Shown in pieces: positions 24,459 to 32,450 of a DNA stretch of 64,000 nucleotides. The DNA comes from Erysipelotrichaceae bacterium. Its GTDB lineage: Bacteria; Bacillota_I; Bacilli_A; RFN20; CAG-826. The notes beneath the pieces were generated by a model. It was not told the origin of the DNA and did not search any database. It saw only the letters and a program-made list of their open reading frames with translations. A program made the position numbers and the translations under genes. Location: assembly GCA_015059065.1 (NCBI GenBank), contig SVBE01000008.1:1-64000 (forward strand). The letters run 5' to 3'. Numbering within the stretch: position 1 is the first letter of the stretch; each line of letters starts with the position of its first letter.

Positions 24459-27053
24459 ATGTTAGATAAAAGATATGACCATCAAAAAGTCGAAGAAGGA
24501 AAATATGACAAATGGTTAGAGAAAGGCTATTTCACCGCGGGTGATTTATCGAAAAAACCATACTGCATCGTTATCCCTCCACCAAATGTTACTGGTAAAT
24601 TACATTTAGGTCATACATGGGATAATACCCTTCAAGATATCATCGCTAGATATAAAAAGATGCAAGGATATGATGTTCTTTATCTCCCTGGCATGGATCA
24701 CGCAGGTATTGCGACCCAAGCTAAAGTTATGGAGAGACTTTACAAAAGCGGAGTGGATGTGACAAAGATCTCTAGAGAAGATTTCTTAAAAGCGGCTTGG
24801 GCATGGAAAGATGAATATGCTTCTAACATCCACAATCAATGGAGAACAATGGGCTTAATGCTCGATTATACAAGAGAAAGATTCACCCTTGATGAAGGTC
24901 TTAATTATGCGGTGAGAACAGTATTCGTCAAACTTTATAACGAAGGTCTCATCTATCAAGGTGAAAGAATCATCAACTGGGATCCAGTGCAACAAACCGC
25001 TTTATCTAACGTGGAAGTCATCCATAAGGATGATGAAGGAAATATGTATTATTTCAAATATCCTGTCGTCGGTAGCGATGAATATTTAATAGTGGCCACA
25101 ACACGTCCAGAAACGATGTTCGGCGATGTCTGTGTCGTCGTTAATCCCACTGATACAAGATACACTAAATACATCGGTAAAAAGGTCATTAACCCTGCTA
25201 ACGGGGATGAATTACCAGTAATCGGTGATGAATATGTCGATGTTGAATTTGGTACTGGTGCGATGAAATGTACTCCAGCTCATGATCCAAATGACTTCCT
25301 CATCGGCGAAAAATATGGTTTTGATAAACCAATCATCTTTAATAAAGATGCAAGCATGAATGAGAAATGCGGCAAATATCAAGGCTTAGACCGTTTTGTT
25401 TGTCGTGAAGAGTTATTAAAAGATATCGAAGCGGCTGGTAATTTCATCAAGAAAGAAAAATTAGTGCACCCAGTCGGTCACTCTGAAAGAAGCGATGCAG
25501 TCGTTGAACCAATGTTATCTAAGCAGTGGTTTGTAAGGATGAAACCTCTCGCTGAAGCTTCTTTAAAGAATCAAAAAGGCAAAGATAAAGTTAATTTCGT
25601 TCCAGGAAGATTTGAAAAGGTCTTCACCAACTGGATGAACAATATTGAAGACTGGTGTATCTCTCGTCAATTATGGTGGGGTCACCGCATCCCTGCTTAT
25701 TACAATAAGCATACTGGTGAAGTAGTGGTTTCTATGGATCCACCAGAAGATATGGAAAATTATGAGCAAGAAAGCGATGTTTTAGATACTTGGTTCTCCT
25801 CTGCCTTATGGCCGTTTTCTACTTTAGGTTGGCCAAATAAAACAGCAGACTTTGAACGTTATTTCCCAACCCAGTGTTTAGTGACAGGTTATGACATCAT
25901 CTTCTTCTGGGTTTCTCGTATGATTTTCCAATCCTTACATATGAATAATGTACGACCATTTGAGGATTGTTTAATCCACGGCTTAATCCGCGATGAAAAG
26001 GGCCGTAAAATGTCAAAGACATTAGGAAATGGTGTTGACCCAATGGATGTCATCGCGAAATATGGCGCGGATGCTTTAAGATATTTCATGACGACTAATT
26101 CGACACCAGGTCAAGATATGCGTTATATCGAATCAAGAGTGGAAGCTTCTAGCAATTACTTAAATAAGATTTGGAACTCCGCTCGATATGTTTTAAGCGT
26201 TTTACCAGAAGATTTCAAAGTTAGTGAGCTTAATAAGAAGGATTTCTCCCCAATTGATCAATGGATCATTAACCGTCTCAACGAAACGATAGAGAAGGTT
26301 AAAAGAAATATGGACAAATATGACTTCAATGCCGCTTCTGGTCACCTCTATAATTTCGTCTATGATGATTACTGTGGACAATATTTAGAGATGAGTAAAG
26401 TTTCTCTTAATGGTAGTGATGAAAATAAGAAAGCAGTGACTTATCAAATCTTATATAAATGTTTAAAGGATATCATTCTTCTCATCTATCCATACACTCC
26501 ATTTATTGGAGAAGAATTATATCAATCTCTTCCATATCATTTAGAATCGATCATGTTAGAATCTTATCCGACTTCTAATAAGAAATTAACCGATAAGAAA
26601 AACGATAAACAAGTCGCCTTGTTATTTGATCTCATCAGAGAGGTCAGAAACTATAAGATTGAGAATAAACTTTCCCCATCTTTGTCCTTATCAATCAAGA
26701 TCAATAATCACATCGATTTATTCCCTGATTTTGCGACTTATTTCAATCGATTCTCCTTCTCAAATGTGGAATTCAGCAAAGAGGATTTATCGACTCTTAA
26801 AGGTGAATTATTCATCCATGACGATGCCGATATGATCATCATCAACAATGAAAATTCTTCAGAAATCATTGAGCGACTTGAAAAAGAGCTCGCCAAAGAA
26901 ATAGAAGAGACAAATCGCTGTGAAAAAATGTTAAACAATCCATCCTTCGTAGAAAAAGCACCAAAAGAGAAGGTGGAACTTGAAAAAAATAAACTAATAA
27001 CACATAGAGAAAACATCGCACGAATTAAAGAAAAATTAAAAAAATTAAAATAA
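24459..27053 (+). CDS. valS: Valyl-tRNA synthetase
   Basis: This class I aminoacyl-tRNA synthetase charges tRNA-Val. PPPNVTGKLHLGHTWDNT (about 41-58) holds the HIGH-type motif, DEKGRKMSKTLGNG (about 510-523) is KMSKS, and ATTRPETMFGD marks the editing domain. The last ~65 residues (NNENSSEIIERLEKELAKEI onward) are the C-terminal coiled-coil arm of ValRS. Length 864 is normal. GGAGG is 8 bases before the ATG. Control is by the T-box immediately upstream. Confidence 0.96.
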   Translation: MLDKRYDHQKVEEGKYDKWLEKGYFTAGDLSKKPYCIVIPPPNVTGKLHLGHTWDNTLQDIIARYKKMQGYDVLYLPGMDHAGIATQAKVMERLYKSGVDVTKISREDFLKAAWAWKDEYASNIHNQWRTMGLMLDYTRERFTLDEGLNYAVRTVFVKLYNEGLIYQGERIINWDPVQQTALSNVEVIHKDDEGNMYYFKYPVVGSDEYLIVATTRPETMFGDVCVVVNPTDTRYTKYIGKKVINPANGDELPVIGDEYVDVEFGTGAMKCTPAHDPNDFLIGEKYGFDKPIIFNKDASMNEKCGKYQGLDRFVCREELLKDIEAAGNFIKKEKLVHPVGHSERSDAVVEPMLSKQWFVRMKPLAEASLKNQKGKDKVNFVPGRFEKVFTNWMNNIEDWCISRQLWWGHRIPAYYNKHTGEVVVSMDPPEDMENYEQESDVLDTWFSSALWPFSTLGWPNKTADFERYFPTQCLVTGYDIIFFWVSRMIFQSLHMNNVRPFEDCLIHGLIRDEKGRKMSKTLGNGVDPMDVIAKYGADALRYFMTTNSTPGQDMRYIESRVEASSNYLNKIWNSARYVLSVLPEDFKVSELNKKDFSPIDQWIINRLNETIEKVKRNMDKYDFNAASGHLYNFVYDDYCGQYLEMSKVSLNGSDENKKAVTYQILYKCLKDIILLIYPYTPFIGEELYQSLPYHLESIMLESYPTSNKKLTDKKNDKQVALLFDLIREVRNYKIENKLSPSLSLSIKINNHIDLFPDFATYFNRFSFSNVEFSKEDLSTLKGELFIHDDADMIIINNENSSEIIERLEKELAKEIEETNRCEKMLNNPSFVEKAPKEKVELEKNKLITHRENIARIKEKLKKLK

Positions 27054-27077
27054 GTGCGTCGAAAAATTAACTTTTTA

Positions 27078-27104
27078 CCCTCTTTATATATAGGAGGGTT
27101 TTTT
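27078..27104 (+). terminator. Terminator hairpin that contains the next gene's Shine-Dalgarno
   Basis: CCCTC (27078-27082) pairs with GAGGG (27094-27098) and six T residues follow directly. The 3' arm AGGAGGG is also the only Shine-Dalgarno of the peptide gene at 27105. The hairpin can end valS transcription and, when it forms, hide that ribosome-binding site. Confidence 0.6.
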
Positions 27105-27284
27105 ATGAAATACGAAAAACTGAGCATTGAAGAATGCAAAAACATCTATGTCGGAGAGGCGATTACTCTCTCTGCTGTACTCGCGGTTTTAGCGGCAGCT
27201 GTCGTCGCGGTACTAATCTATAAAGTGTTCCTTTCTTCCAAGGGGAATGCTTCAATTGGTGATTGGAAATTTTCTTGGGCTTGA
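27105..27284 (+). CDS. Small single-pass membrane peptide of unknown function
   Basis: The 59-residue peptide starts at ATG 27105, not at the ORF-track start 27054, because AGGAGGG lies 6 bases upstream. It has an acidic/basic N terminus (MKYEKLSIEECKNIYVGEA), one Ala/Val/Leu-rich membrane helix (about 20-40) and a short tail ending SIGDWKFSWA. The layout, leader-like N terminus, helix and aromatic tail, recalls small bacteriocin-like or membrane-anchor peptides, but no maturation or immunity genes are near. Its stop is 3 bases before radC. Function unknown. Confidence 0.55.
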   Translation: MKYEKLSIEECKNIYVGEAITLSAVLAVLAAAVVAVLIYKVFLSSKGNASIGDWKFSWA

Positions 27285-27287
27285 TTT

Positions 27288-28037
27288 ATGAAGATAGAAG
27301 ATATTCCATCCTTCGATCGCCCTCGCGAAAAAGCGCTTCGTGAGGGCCTCGATGCCCTATCTGATGAAGAATTATTGGCGATCATCATCAATAACGGTTA
27401 TCGCGGTGGCAGTGCCTTAGATATCGCTGATGAGCTATTAACGAAAAGCAAAGGTTTATATAACCTCAATAATCTCAATCAGAAAGATTTAAAGAAGATA
27501 AAAGGAATCAAGAAAGTAAAAGCGATTCAACTGATGTCGCTTTTCACAATCATGAAGCGCATCAAGAATCAGAGAATAAACTTGGAAGATCGCATCGTTG
27601 ATGCGGAATATATCAATGAAAAATATGGAGATTATCTCTCTAGCCTTTCTCAAGAAGCTGTTTTATTGCTTGTTTTAAATAAAAGCAAAAAGCTAATTTT
27701 TGAAGTTACGCTTTATCGAGGTAGTGGTTCTTTAGTCCCCATCTCCATCAATGAAGTGATTAAGAATGTGATTTTACACGATGGTTATTATTTCTATTTG
27801 GTTCATAATCACCCCAATGGAAATAGGGAACCATCTCCACAGGATATATTGCTCACAATTAGGTTAAATTCAAGAATTAAAAATATGGGTATATATCTCA
27901 TCGATCACATCATTATTCATCATTATGGATATACGTCGATTAATAAGTATCTAAAAGAAGAATATGATTATCGGAATATACTCCAATTATCTGCCCAGGA
28001 AGAAATGGGATTACAGTATGCGCTCAGCGAAGATTAG
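27288..28037 (+). CDS. radC: RadC-family JAB/MPN protein
   Basis: The 249-residue protein has an N-terminal helix-hairpin-helix region (DIPSFDRPREKALREGLDALSDEELLAIII) and a C-terminal JAB1/MPN metalloprotease-like domain with LVHNHPNGNREPSPQD (about 171-186), the H-x-H...D metal site. RadC is widespread; its old link to DNA repair is doubtful and its activity is not settled. It follows the small membrane peptide by 3 bases and has no clear ribosome-binding site of its own, so coupling is likely. Confidence 0.88.
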   Translation: MKIEDIPSFDRPREKALREGLDALSDEELLAIIINNGYRGGSALDIADELLTKSKGLYNLNNLNQKDLKKIKGIKKVKAIQLMSLFTIMKRIKNQRINLEDRIVDAEYINEKYGDYLSSLSQEAVLLLVLNKSKKLIFEVTLYRGSGSLVPISINEVIKNVILHDGYYFYLVHNHPNGNREPSPQDILLTIRLNSRIKNMGIYLIDHIIIHHYGYTSINKYLKEEYDYRNILQLSAQEEMGLQYALSED

Positions 28038-28047
28038 TAATAAGTAC

Positions 28048-28389
28048 ATGTACAAAACAAAGAAAAATGATAACGGAAGTCATTATTATTTAGTTTTTTA
28101 TGACAGAAAAAACAAACGATATAACGCTGTTCAATTAACACATCTTTATATAAAAGATAGAAATAGATTTGTACAGGTAAATAAAGGTTTGATTGTTGTC
28201 GAAAAATTCAAAGAATTTGAAGTTCCTAGTGGAGTCAAAAAACAAATATATGAAACTGATGTAAATGGAAATAATATCGATATTAAATCAAACTCGATTA
28301 GGTTTATATCAAAACGTTATTTGTCTTCAAAACAATCAAACAGGATAAAGAAACAAATAATAAAAAAGCCTTACACATCAGAGCGGTAA
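28048..28389 (+). CDS. Small basic protein of unknown function next to tandem small RNAs
   Basis: The ORF-track start (27964) lies inside radC; ATG 28048 (113 residues) is more likely, with 28018 as an alternative. The protein is beta-rich at the start (SHYYLVFYDRKNKRYNAVQLTHLYIKD) and very basic at the end (SSKQSNRIKKQIIKK). The first part loosely recalls the MazF/PemK barrel, but I cannot assign a family. Codon use is more AT-rich than in radC (many ATA and AAA codons), which would fit acquired DNA. Its stop codon lies inside the stem of a hairpin repeated at 28.5 kb, and the first candidate small RNA is antisense to its last codons. Confidence 0.5.
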   Translation: MYKTKKNDNGSHYYLVFYDRKNKRYNAVQLTHLYIKDRNRFVQVNKGLIVVEKFKEFEVPSGVKKQIYETDVNGNNIDIKSNSIRFISKRYLSSKQSNRIKKQIIKKPYTSER

Positions 28390-28411
28390 GGTAAGAAATG
28401 TTTTTCTTGCT
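28362..28411 (-). ncRNA. Candidate small RNA, copy 1 of a tandem pair
   Basis: On the minus strand TTGTCA, an 18-base spacer and TGATATAAA form an extended -10 promoter. The predicted RNA of about 50 nt has a 5' hairpin AAGAAA/TTTCTT and a 3' terminator hairpin CCTTAC-CGCTCTGATGT-GTAAGG followed by six T residues. It overlaps the last codons and stop of the gene ending at 28389 in antisense. Copy 2 shares the architecture and loop. Confidence 0.45.
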
Positions 28412-28496
28412 AATATCTTTATATCATATTTTTCGTATCGATGACAACAAATAGTAAAAAAACAGTCTGATAGAATAATAAAATTTATATCAAAAT

Positions 28497-28548
28497 AAAA
28501 AATCCGTACACATCAGAGCGGTACGGTAAGAAAATGATTTTTCTTCGT
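28497..28548 (-). ncRNA. Candidate small RNA, copy 2 of a tandem pair
   Basis: On the minus strand TGTTATAAA (extended -10, + strand 28555-28563) precedes a predicted RNA of about 52 nt. It has a 5' hairpin AAGAAAA/TTTTCTT and the terminator hairpin CCGTAC-CGCTCTGATGT-GTACGG followed by six T residues. The 11-nt loop is identical to copy 1, while one stem pair changes from T-A to G-C with pairing kept. Similarity to copy 1 extends past the promoter. Confidence 0.45.
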
Positions 28549-28624
28549 GATTTATTTATAACATGATTTTTACAAAAATAATAGTAAAAAGATAATGAGC
28601 GGATTGAAAAATAGGAAAAAATAG

Positions 28625-28654
28625 TTGATAACCTATTATAACTTATGTTATAGT
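28625..28654 (+). promoter_or_regulatory. Promoter of the rplU operon
   Basis: TTGATA (28625-28630), an 18-base spacer and TGTTATAGT, an extended -10, precede the ribosomal protein leader. The start would be near 28661. Confidence 0.65.
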
Positions 28655-28660
28655 ACTGAC

Positions 28661-28745
28661 GTTGTCGCCTCACTAGCTACAACCGCCTAGAGAAGGTCAT
28701 TAAAAACTTAAGGTTTACCTTAATAGCGAGTAATTAGTGAATTTA
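28661..28745 (+). ncRNA. L21 leader-type ribosomal protein RNA structure
   Basis: The leader GTTGTCGCCTCACTAGCTACAACCGCC...AATTAGTGA is in the position and style of the L21 leader found upstream of rplU in Firmicutes. TCACTA (about 28669) and TAGTGA (about 28735) close a long-range stem, with a small AAGGT/ACCTT hairpin inside. No terminator follows, so control is probably at translation of rplU. Confidence 0.65.
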
Positions 28746-28764
28746 AGAATGAAGGAGGGACATT

Positions 28765-29073
28765 ATGTACGCAATTATCGAAACTGGTGGAAAACAAGTC
28801 CGTGTTAACGTCGGTGATAAAATCTATGTCGAAAAATTAGAAGCCAATGTTGGTGACAAAGTTACTTTTGACAAAGTTTTATTATTAGGCGATAAGACTG
28901 CGAAAGTTGGCACCCCATATGTTTCTGGTGCAAGCGTGGTTGGTAAAGTTGAAAAACAAGGCTTAAGCAAAAAAATCCGTGTTTTCAAATATAAACCAAA
29001 GACTAACGAACACAAAACCATTGGTCACCGTCAACCATATACTTGCTTAGTCATCGAAAGCATTAACGGTTAA
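28765..29073 (+). CDS. rplU: 50S ribosomal protein L21
   Basis: This 102-residue protein of the large ribosomal subunit starts [20 protein letters not shown], the L21 signature, and ends with [23 protein letters not shown] is a strong ribosome-binding site. It is the first gene of the conserved rplU-prp-rpmA order. Confidence 0.96.
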   Translation: MYAIIETGGKQVRVNVGDKIYVEKLEANVGDKVTFDKVLLLGDKTAKVGTPYVSGASVVGKVEKQGLSKKIRVFKYKPKTNEHKTIGHRQPYTCLVIESING

Positions 29074-29077
29074 TCAA

Positions 29078-29386
29078 ATGATTAAAGTTACTGTTATTCA
29101 TCAAGATAATCTCATTAAATCCATCGAGATTAACGGTCATGCTGGAAGCGGTCCAAAAGGACACGATCTAGTTTGCGCCGCTGTCAGTGCAATCATCACT
29201 GGTGGAGCAAACGCTCTTGATAATAAGAAGAACTATAAAGTTGTTCTTGAATCAGGTCATGCATTAATCGAAATGAAAGAGAAAGATGAAGATGGTAACA
29301 AAGTATTATCCACTGTCTGGGTTATGCTTAAAACAGTGGAAGAATCTTATTCTCAATTTATAAAAATTGAAGATAAGGATAATTAA
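29078..29386 (+). CDS. prp: Ribosomal-processing cysteine protease Prp
   Basis: Prp removes the N-terminal extension of ribosomal protein L27 in Firmicutes. The 102-residue protein has the conserved [19 protein letters not shown] (about 21-39), with catalytic His and Cys. It lies between rplU and rpmA, as in Bacillus and Staphylococcus (YsxB). The L27 encoded next door carries the matching cleavage motif, so the pair is functionally consistent. Confidence 0.92.
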   Translation: MIKVTVIHQDNLIKSIEINGHAGSGPKGHDLVCAAVSAIITGGANALDNKKNYKVVLESGHALIEMKEKDEDGNKVLSTVWVMLKTVEESYSQFIKIEDKDN

Positions 29387-29402
29387 GAAAGGAAGAAAAG
29401 TT

Positions 29403-29690
29403 ATGACTTATAAATTAGATTTACAACTCTTTGCTTCTAAAAAAGGTGTCGGTTCCACAAAGAATGGTCGTGATTCCGCTGGTCGTAGACTTGGTGCGAA
29501 AGTCGCTGATGGTCAATGGTGCCATGCTGGTAGCATTATCTATCGTCAAAGAGGCACTAAAATCTATCCAGGTGAAAATACCAAAAAAGGTGGAGATGAT
29601 ACAATCTTCGCGACTGTCTCTGGTGTTGTGAAATACGAAAGACTCGGAAGAAGCAAAACTTCTGTGAGAGTTGTTCCAGATCAACAATAA
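29403..29690 (+). CDS. rpmA: 50S ribosomal protein L27, with Prp-cleaved N-terminal extension
   Basis: The true start is ATG 29403 (95 residues), with AGGAAG as ribosome-binding site; the ORF-track start lies in prp. The N terminus [15 protein letters not shown] contains the LQLFA motif after which Prp cuts, exposing the mature [14 protein letters not shown] terminus that reaches the peptidyl transferase centre. A terminator follows. Confidence 0.95.
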   Translation: MTYKLDLQLFASKKGVGSTKNGRDSAGRRLGAKVADGQWCHAGSIIYRQRGTKIYPGENTKKGGDDTIFATVSGVVKYERLGRSKTSVRVVPDQQ

Positions 29691-29702
29691 TTAACAAAAA
29701 TT

Positions 29703-29722
29703 GACCTTCGGGTCTTTTTTTG
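29703..29722 (+). terminator. Intrinsic terminator of the rplU-prp-rpmA operon
   Basis: GACC-TTCG-GGTC with a UUCG tetraloop and eight T residues. Confidence 0.85.
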
Positions 29723-29767
29723 TGCCCTTAATATTATATTTATATAGTAATACAGCAATTCTAATTG

Positions 29768-29773
29768 TATAAT
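29768..29773 (+). promoter_or_regulatory. -10 box for a probable leaderless obg mRNA
   Basis: TATAAT ends 6 bases before ATG 29780, placing +1 on the start codon. No Shine-Dalgarno is present. Confidence 0.55.
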
Positions 29774-29779
29774 TAGAGC

Positions 29780-31054
29780 ATGTTTATTGATCGAGCAATA
29801 ATTGAAGTAAGAAGTGGTAAAGGTGGCGATGGAATGATCGCCTTTCGTCGTGAGAAATATGTTGCTAAAGGGGGACCAGCTGGCGGCAATGGTGGCCGTG
29901 GTGGCTCCGTCATCCTTAGAGCCAATTCTCATATCAACACTCTTTTCAATTTCCGTCACTCTAAAGCCTTTATTGCTGATGAAGGAGAAAAAGGCGGAAT
30001 TAAAAATCAATTTGGTAAATACGCTAGCGATATGATCGTCGATGTTCCTTTAGGAACAGTGGTCTATCTCGAAAGCGATAAATCTTTTATCGGTGACCTC
30101 AATGAAGATGGCAAAACTTTATTAGTCGCTAAAGGTGGTAGAGGTGGTAGAGGTAACACTGCTTTTAAATCATCCACCAATAGATGTCCACGCATTGCCG
30201 AAAACGGTGAACCTGGAGAATCCAAACGTTTAATTCTAGAATTAAAATTATTAGCGGATGTCGGTATTATCGGATTACCAAGCGTTGGTAAATCATCATT
30301 CTTATCCGTTGTTAGCTCAGCAAGACCAGAAATCGCTGATTATCCTTTTACGACAATTGTTCCTAATCTCGGTGTGGTCAGCGTTGATGATTCATCCTTT
30401 GTGATGGCAGATCTTCCTGGACTGATTGAAGGTGCCCATCAAGGAAAAGGTTTAGGATTACAATTTTTAAGACATATTGAAAGATGCCGCGTTTTAGTAC
30501 ATATCATAGATATGTCTAATAATGGTAGAGATGCATATCAAGATTATTTAACAGTGAATAACGAACTCAAAGAATATGGCTTTGGTTTAAATAAAAGACC
30601 AGTGATTTTAGTGGCTGGCAAGATGGATGAAGATGGAGCAGAAGATAAACTAAAAGCTTTCAAAAAGAAAGTGAAAGAAAAGATTTATCCATTAAGCAAT
30701 ATCTCTGAAGAAGGGGTCAAAGAAATTCTTTATGCCTGTAAAGATTTATTAGCGACCACTCCAAAATTCCCATTATTCGATGAAGAAGAAAAAGAAATCG
30801 ATTATAAGAAATATACTCTTGAAGAAGAGGAGAAAGAGTTTGAAATCGTGAGACTTAAAGCCCATCTATTTAAAATCACTGGTGATAAGATCATCAAATT
30901 CTATAAGATGACTAACATTACCACTGATGAAGGAATGATGAAGCTCATGAGCAAACTCCGTTCTTTACGAGTCGATGATGAATTAGAGAAGATGGGCGCT
31001 AGCGATGGCGACACCGTCATCTTAGAAGATTTTGAATTTGAATATGTGAGGTAG
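29780..31054 (+). CDS. obg: Obg GTPase (ribosome assembly)
   Basis: This is a GTPase of 50S subunit maturation and stress control, with all three domains: glycine-rich Obg fold (FRREKYVAKGGPAGGNGGRGG), G domain with G1 GLPSVGKSSF (about 165-174) and G3 DLPGLIEGA, and a C-terminal OCT domain (FKITGDKIIKFYKMTNITTDEG). G4, normally NKxD, reads AGKMD (about 278-282): the guanine-contacting Asn is Gly. The start is probably leaderless. nadE follows after 2 bases. Confidence 0.95.
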   Translation: MFIDRAIIEVRSGKGGDGMIAFRREKYVAKGGPAGGNGGRGGSVILRANSHINTLFNFRHSKAFIADEGEKGGIKNQFGKYASDMIVDVPLGTVVYLESDKSFIGDLNEDGKTLLVAKGGRGGRGNTAFKSSTNRCPRIAENGEPGESKRLILELKLLADVGIIGLPSVGKSSFLSVVSSARPEIADYPFTTIVPNLGVVSVDDSSFVMADLPGLIEGAHQGKGLGLQFLRHIERCRVLVHIIDMSNNGRDAYQDYLTVNNELKEYGFGLNKRPVILVAGKMDEDGAEDKLKAFKKKVKEKIYPLSNISEEGVKEILYACKDLLATTPKFPLFDEEEKEIDYKKYTLEEEEKEFEIVRLKAHLFKITGDKIIKFYKMTNITTDEGMMKLMSKLRSLRVDDELEKMGASDGDTVILEDFEFEYVR

Positions 31055-31056
31055 TT

Positions 31057-31794
31057 ATGAATCTCCAACAATATTTAGATGTGATCATCAAATTTTTACA
31101 AGATTATCTAAAAGATAATCATCAAGATTGTTATGTCCTTGGCATCTCTGGAGGGGTGGATTCTTCTTTAGTGGCCGCATTAGCGAAAAAAGCAGTCGGT
31201 AAAGACAAATTATATTGTTATGCTTTACCAATTGATTCTCTCATTGATGATGAAAATGATGCAGTGAGACTTGCTAAACATCTCGATGTCAATTATGAAG
31301 TCGTCGATTTATCAGAAGCTTATCACTGTTTAGTTAATAAATATGAAAGCACAGGAGTGAAACTAGACCTTTCTACCAAAGGGAATTTAAAAGCCCGTAT
31401 GAGAATGGCAACATTATATGCCTTTGCCCAAAATAAACGCGGATTAGTCCTCGGCACTGATAACATGGATGAAAGATATACCGGTTATTTCACTAAATTC
31501 GGTGATGGTGGTGTCGACCTATTACCAATCGCTAACCTCACAAAAGGGGAAGTCGTGGAAGCATGTTTATTGCTCGGCATTCCTGAAGATTTAGCTAAAA
31601 GAACACCTTCTGCTGGTTTATATCAAGGACAAACCGACGAAAAGGAAATGGGCATTACCTATAAGGATTTAGATGATTACCTTTTAGGTAAAGAGATTAA
31701 CGAAGAAGCGAAAAGTCGCATTGAAAGATTGCACCGCATCTCCGAACATAAACGAAAAGATATCCCAACTCCTGAGGATTATATTCGTGAATGA
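31057..31794 (+). CDS. nadE: NH3-dependent NAD+ synthetase
   Basis: The enzyme amidates nicotinate adenine dinucleotide to NAD+. The ATP-pyrophosphatase P-loop GISGGVDSSLVAAL (about 30-43), GNLKARMRMATLYAFA and GTDNMDERYTGYFTKFGDGG are diagnostic. At 245 residues it is the short, ammonia-using form with no glutaminase domain. GAGGT overlaps the end of obg. It completes NAD synthesis after NadD, which is encoded at 56 kb. Its end overlaps a candidate membrane peptide. Confidence 0.94.
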   Translation: MNLQQYLDVIIKFLQDYLKDNHQDCYVLGISGGVDSSLVAALAKKAVGKDKLYCYALPIDSLIDDENDAVRLAKHLDVNYEVVDLSEAYHCLVNKYESTGVKLDLSTKGNLKARMRMATLYAFAQNKRGLVLGTDNMDERYTGYFTKFGDGGVDLLPIANLTKGEVVEACLLLGIPEDLAKRTPSAGLYQGQTDEKEMGITYKDLDDYLLGKEINEEAKSRIERLHRISEHKRKDIPTPEDYIRE

Positions 31795-31888
31795 AAATAA
31801 AGGCATTGATAGAGCGGTAATCGCTGCGCTATTATCAATCGTTATCACAGTGATTATTATCATATTATTTATAAGTATATATAGGTAG
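31787..31888 (+). CDS. Candidate 33-residue membrane peptide between nadE and ruvA
   Basis: From GTG 31787, overlapping the last codons of nadE, a frame encodes MNENKGIDRAVIAALLSIVITVIIIILFISIYR. It has a charged N terminus, one long Ile/Val-rich membrane helix and a terminal Arg. GAGG about 10 bases upstream could serve as ribosome-binding site, and the stop overlaps the ruvA Shine-Dalgarno, as expected for a coupled gene. It is absent from the ORF track because of its length. Reality and function are uncertain. Confidence 0.4.
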   Translation: MNENKGIDRAVIAALLSIVITVIIIILFISIYR

Positions 31889-31896
31889 GTGAGATT

Positions 31897-32448
31897 ATGA
31901 TTTGTTTTTTAAGAGGTAAAGTCTTCGCTGTCGAAGGGAGTTCGCTCCAAATCGATGTCAATGGAGTGGGCTATGAAGTATTAGTCTCTCATCCAGATGA
32001 TTTCCTTAAAGGAGATGATGTTTTCGTCTATACCTGCCAAATCGATAGAGAAGATGAACAATATTTAGTCGGCTTTACCCAAAAAGAAGAACAAAATGTC
32101 TTCCTTTCACTTATCAAAGTTAAAGGTTTTGGCCCAAAAACAGCGATCAATGCTTTAAGTGCGACTACTCCTGGCTCTGTGATTTCGGCGATCGCTTCAA
32201 ATAACGTCGCTTATTTAAAAACATTACCAGGTGTTGGGGCAAAAGCTGCCGCCCAGATTATCTTAGACTTAAAAGGTGAACTTACAGGCACTAAAGGTGA
32301 TCCGGGTGTATATGACGATGCTTATGACGCTCTTAAATCATTAGGATTTAAAGGAGCGGCCATTGACCGTGTTCTTGCCCAAATCAATGAACCAAATGCG
32401 ACGAGCGAAGATGTCGTTCGTATCGCTTTAACATTATTAAGGAAATAA
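31897..32448 (+). CDS. ruvA: Holliday junction branch migration protein RuvA
   Basis: RuvA binds four-way junctions and loads the RuvB motor. The OB-fold N terminus ([25 protein letters not shown]), helix-hairpin-helix segments ([13 protein letters not shown] and [20 protein letters not shown]) and the short C-terminal RuvB-binding domain ([14 protein letters not shown]) are all present in 183 residues. GGTGAG lies close before the ATG. ruvB starts 2 bases after its stop. Confidence 0.95.
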   Translation: MICFLRGKVFAVEGSSLQIDVNGVGYEVLVSHPDDFLKGDDVFVYTCQIDREDEQYLVGFTQKEEQNVFLSLIKVKGFGPKTAINALSATTPGSVISAIASNNVAYLKTLPGVGAKAAAQIILDLKGELTGTKGDPGVYDDAYDALKSLGFKGAAIDRVLAQINEPNATSEDVVRIALTLLRK

Positions 32449-32450
32449 TT

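Noticed and set aside
28485-28673. Minus-strand ORF of 62 codons upstream of rplU
   Set aside because: It runs through the second small RNA hairpin and the rplU promoter, has no ribosome-binding site and an implausible Tyr/Phe-rich composition.
31812-31822. AGAGCGGTAA near nadE as a third copy of the 28.4-kb small RNA repeat
   Set aside because: Only ten bases match, the stem partner is missing and no terminator or promoter accompanies it.
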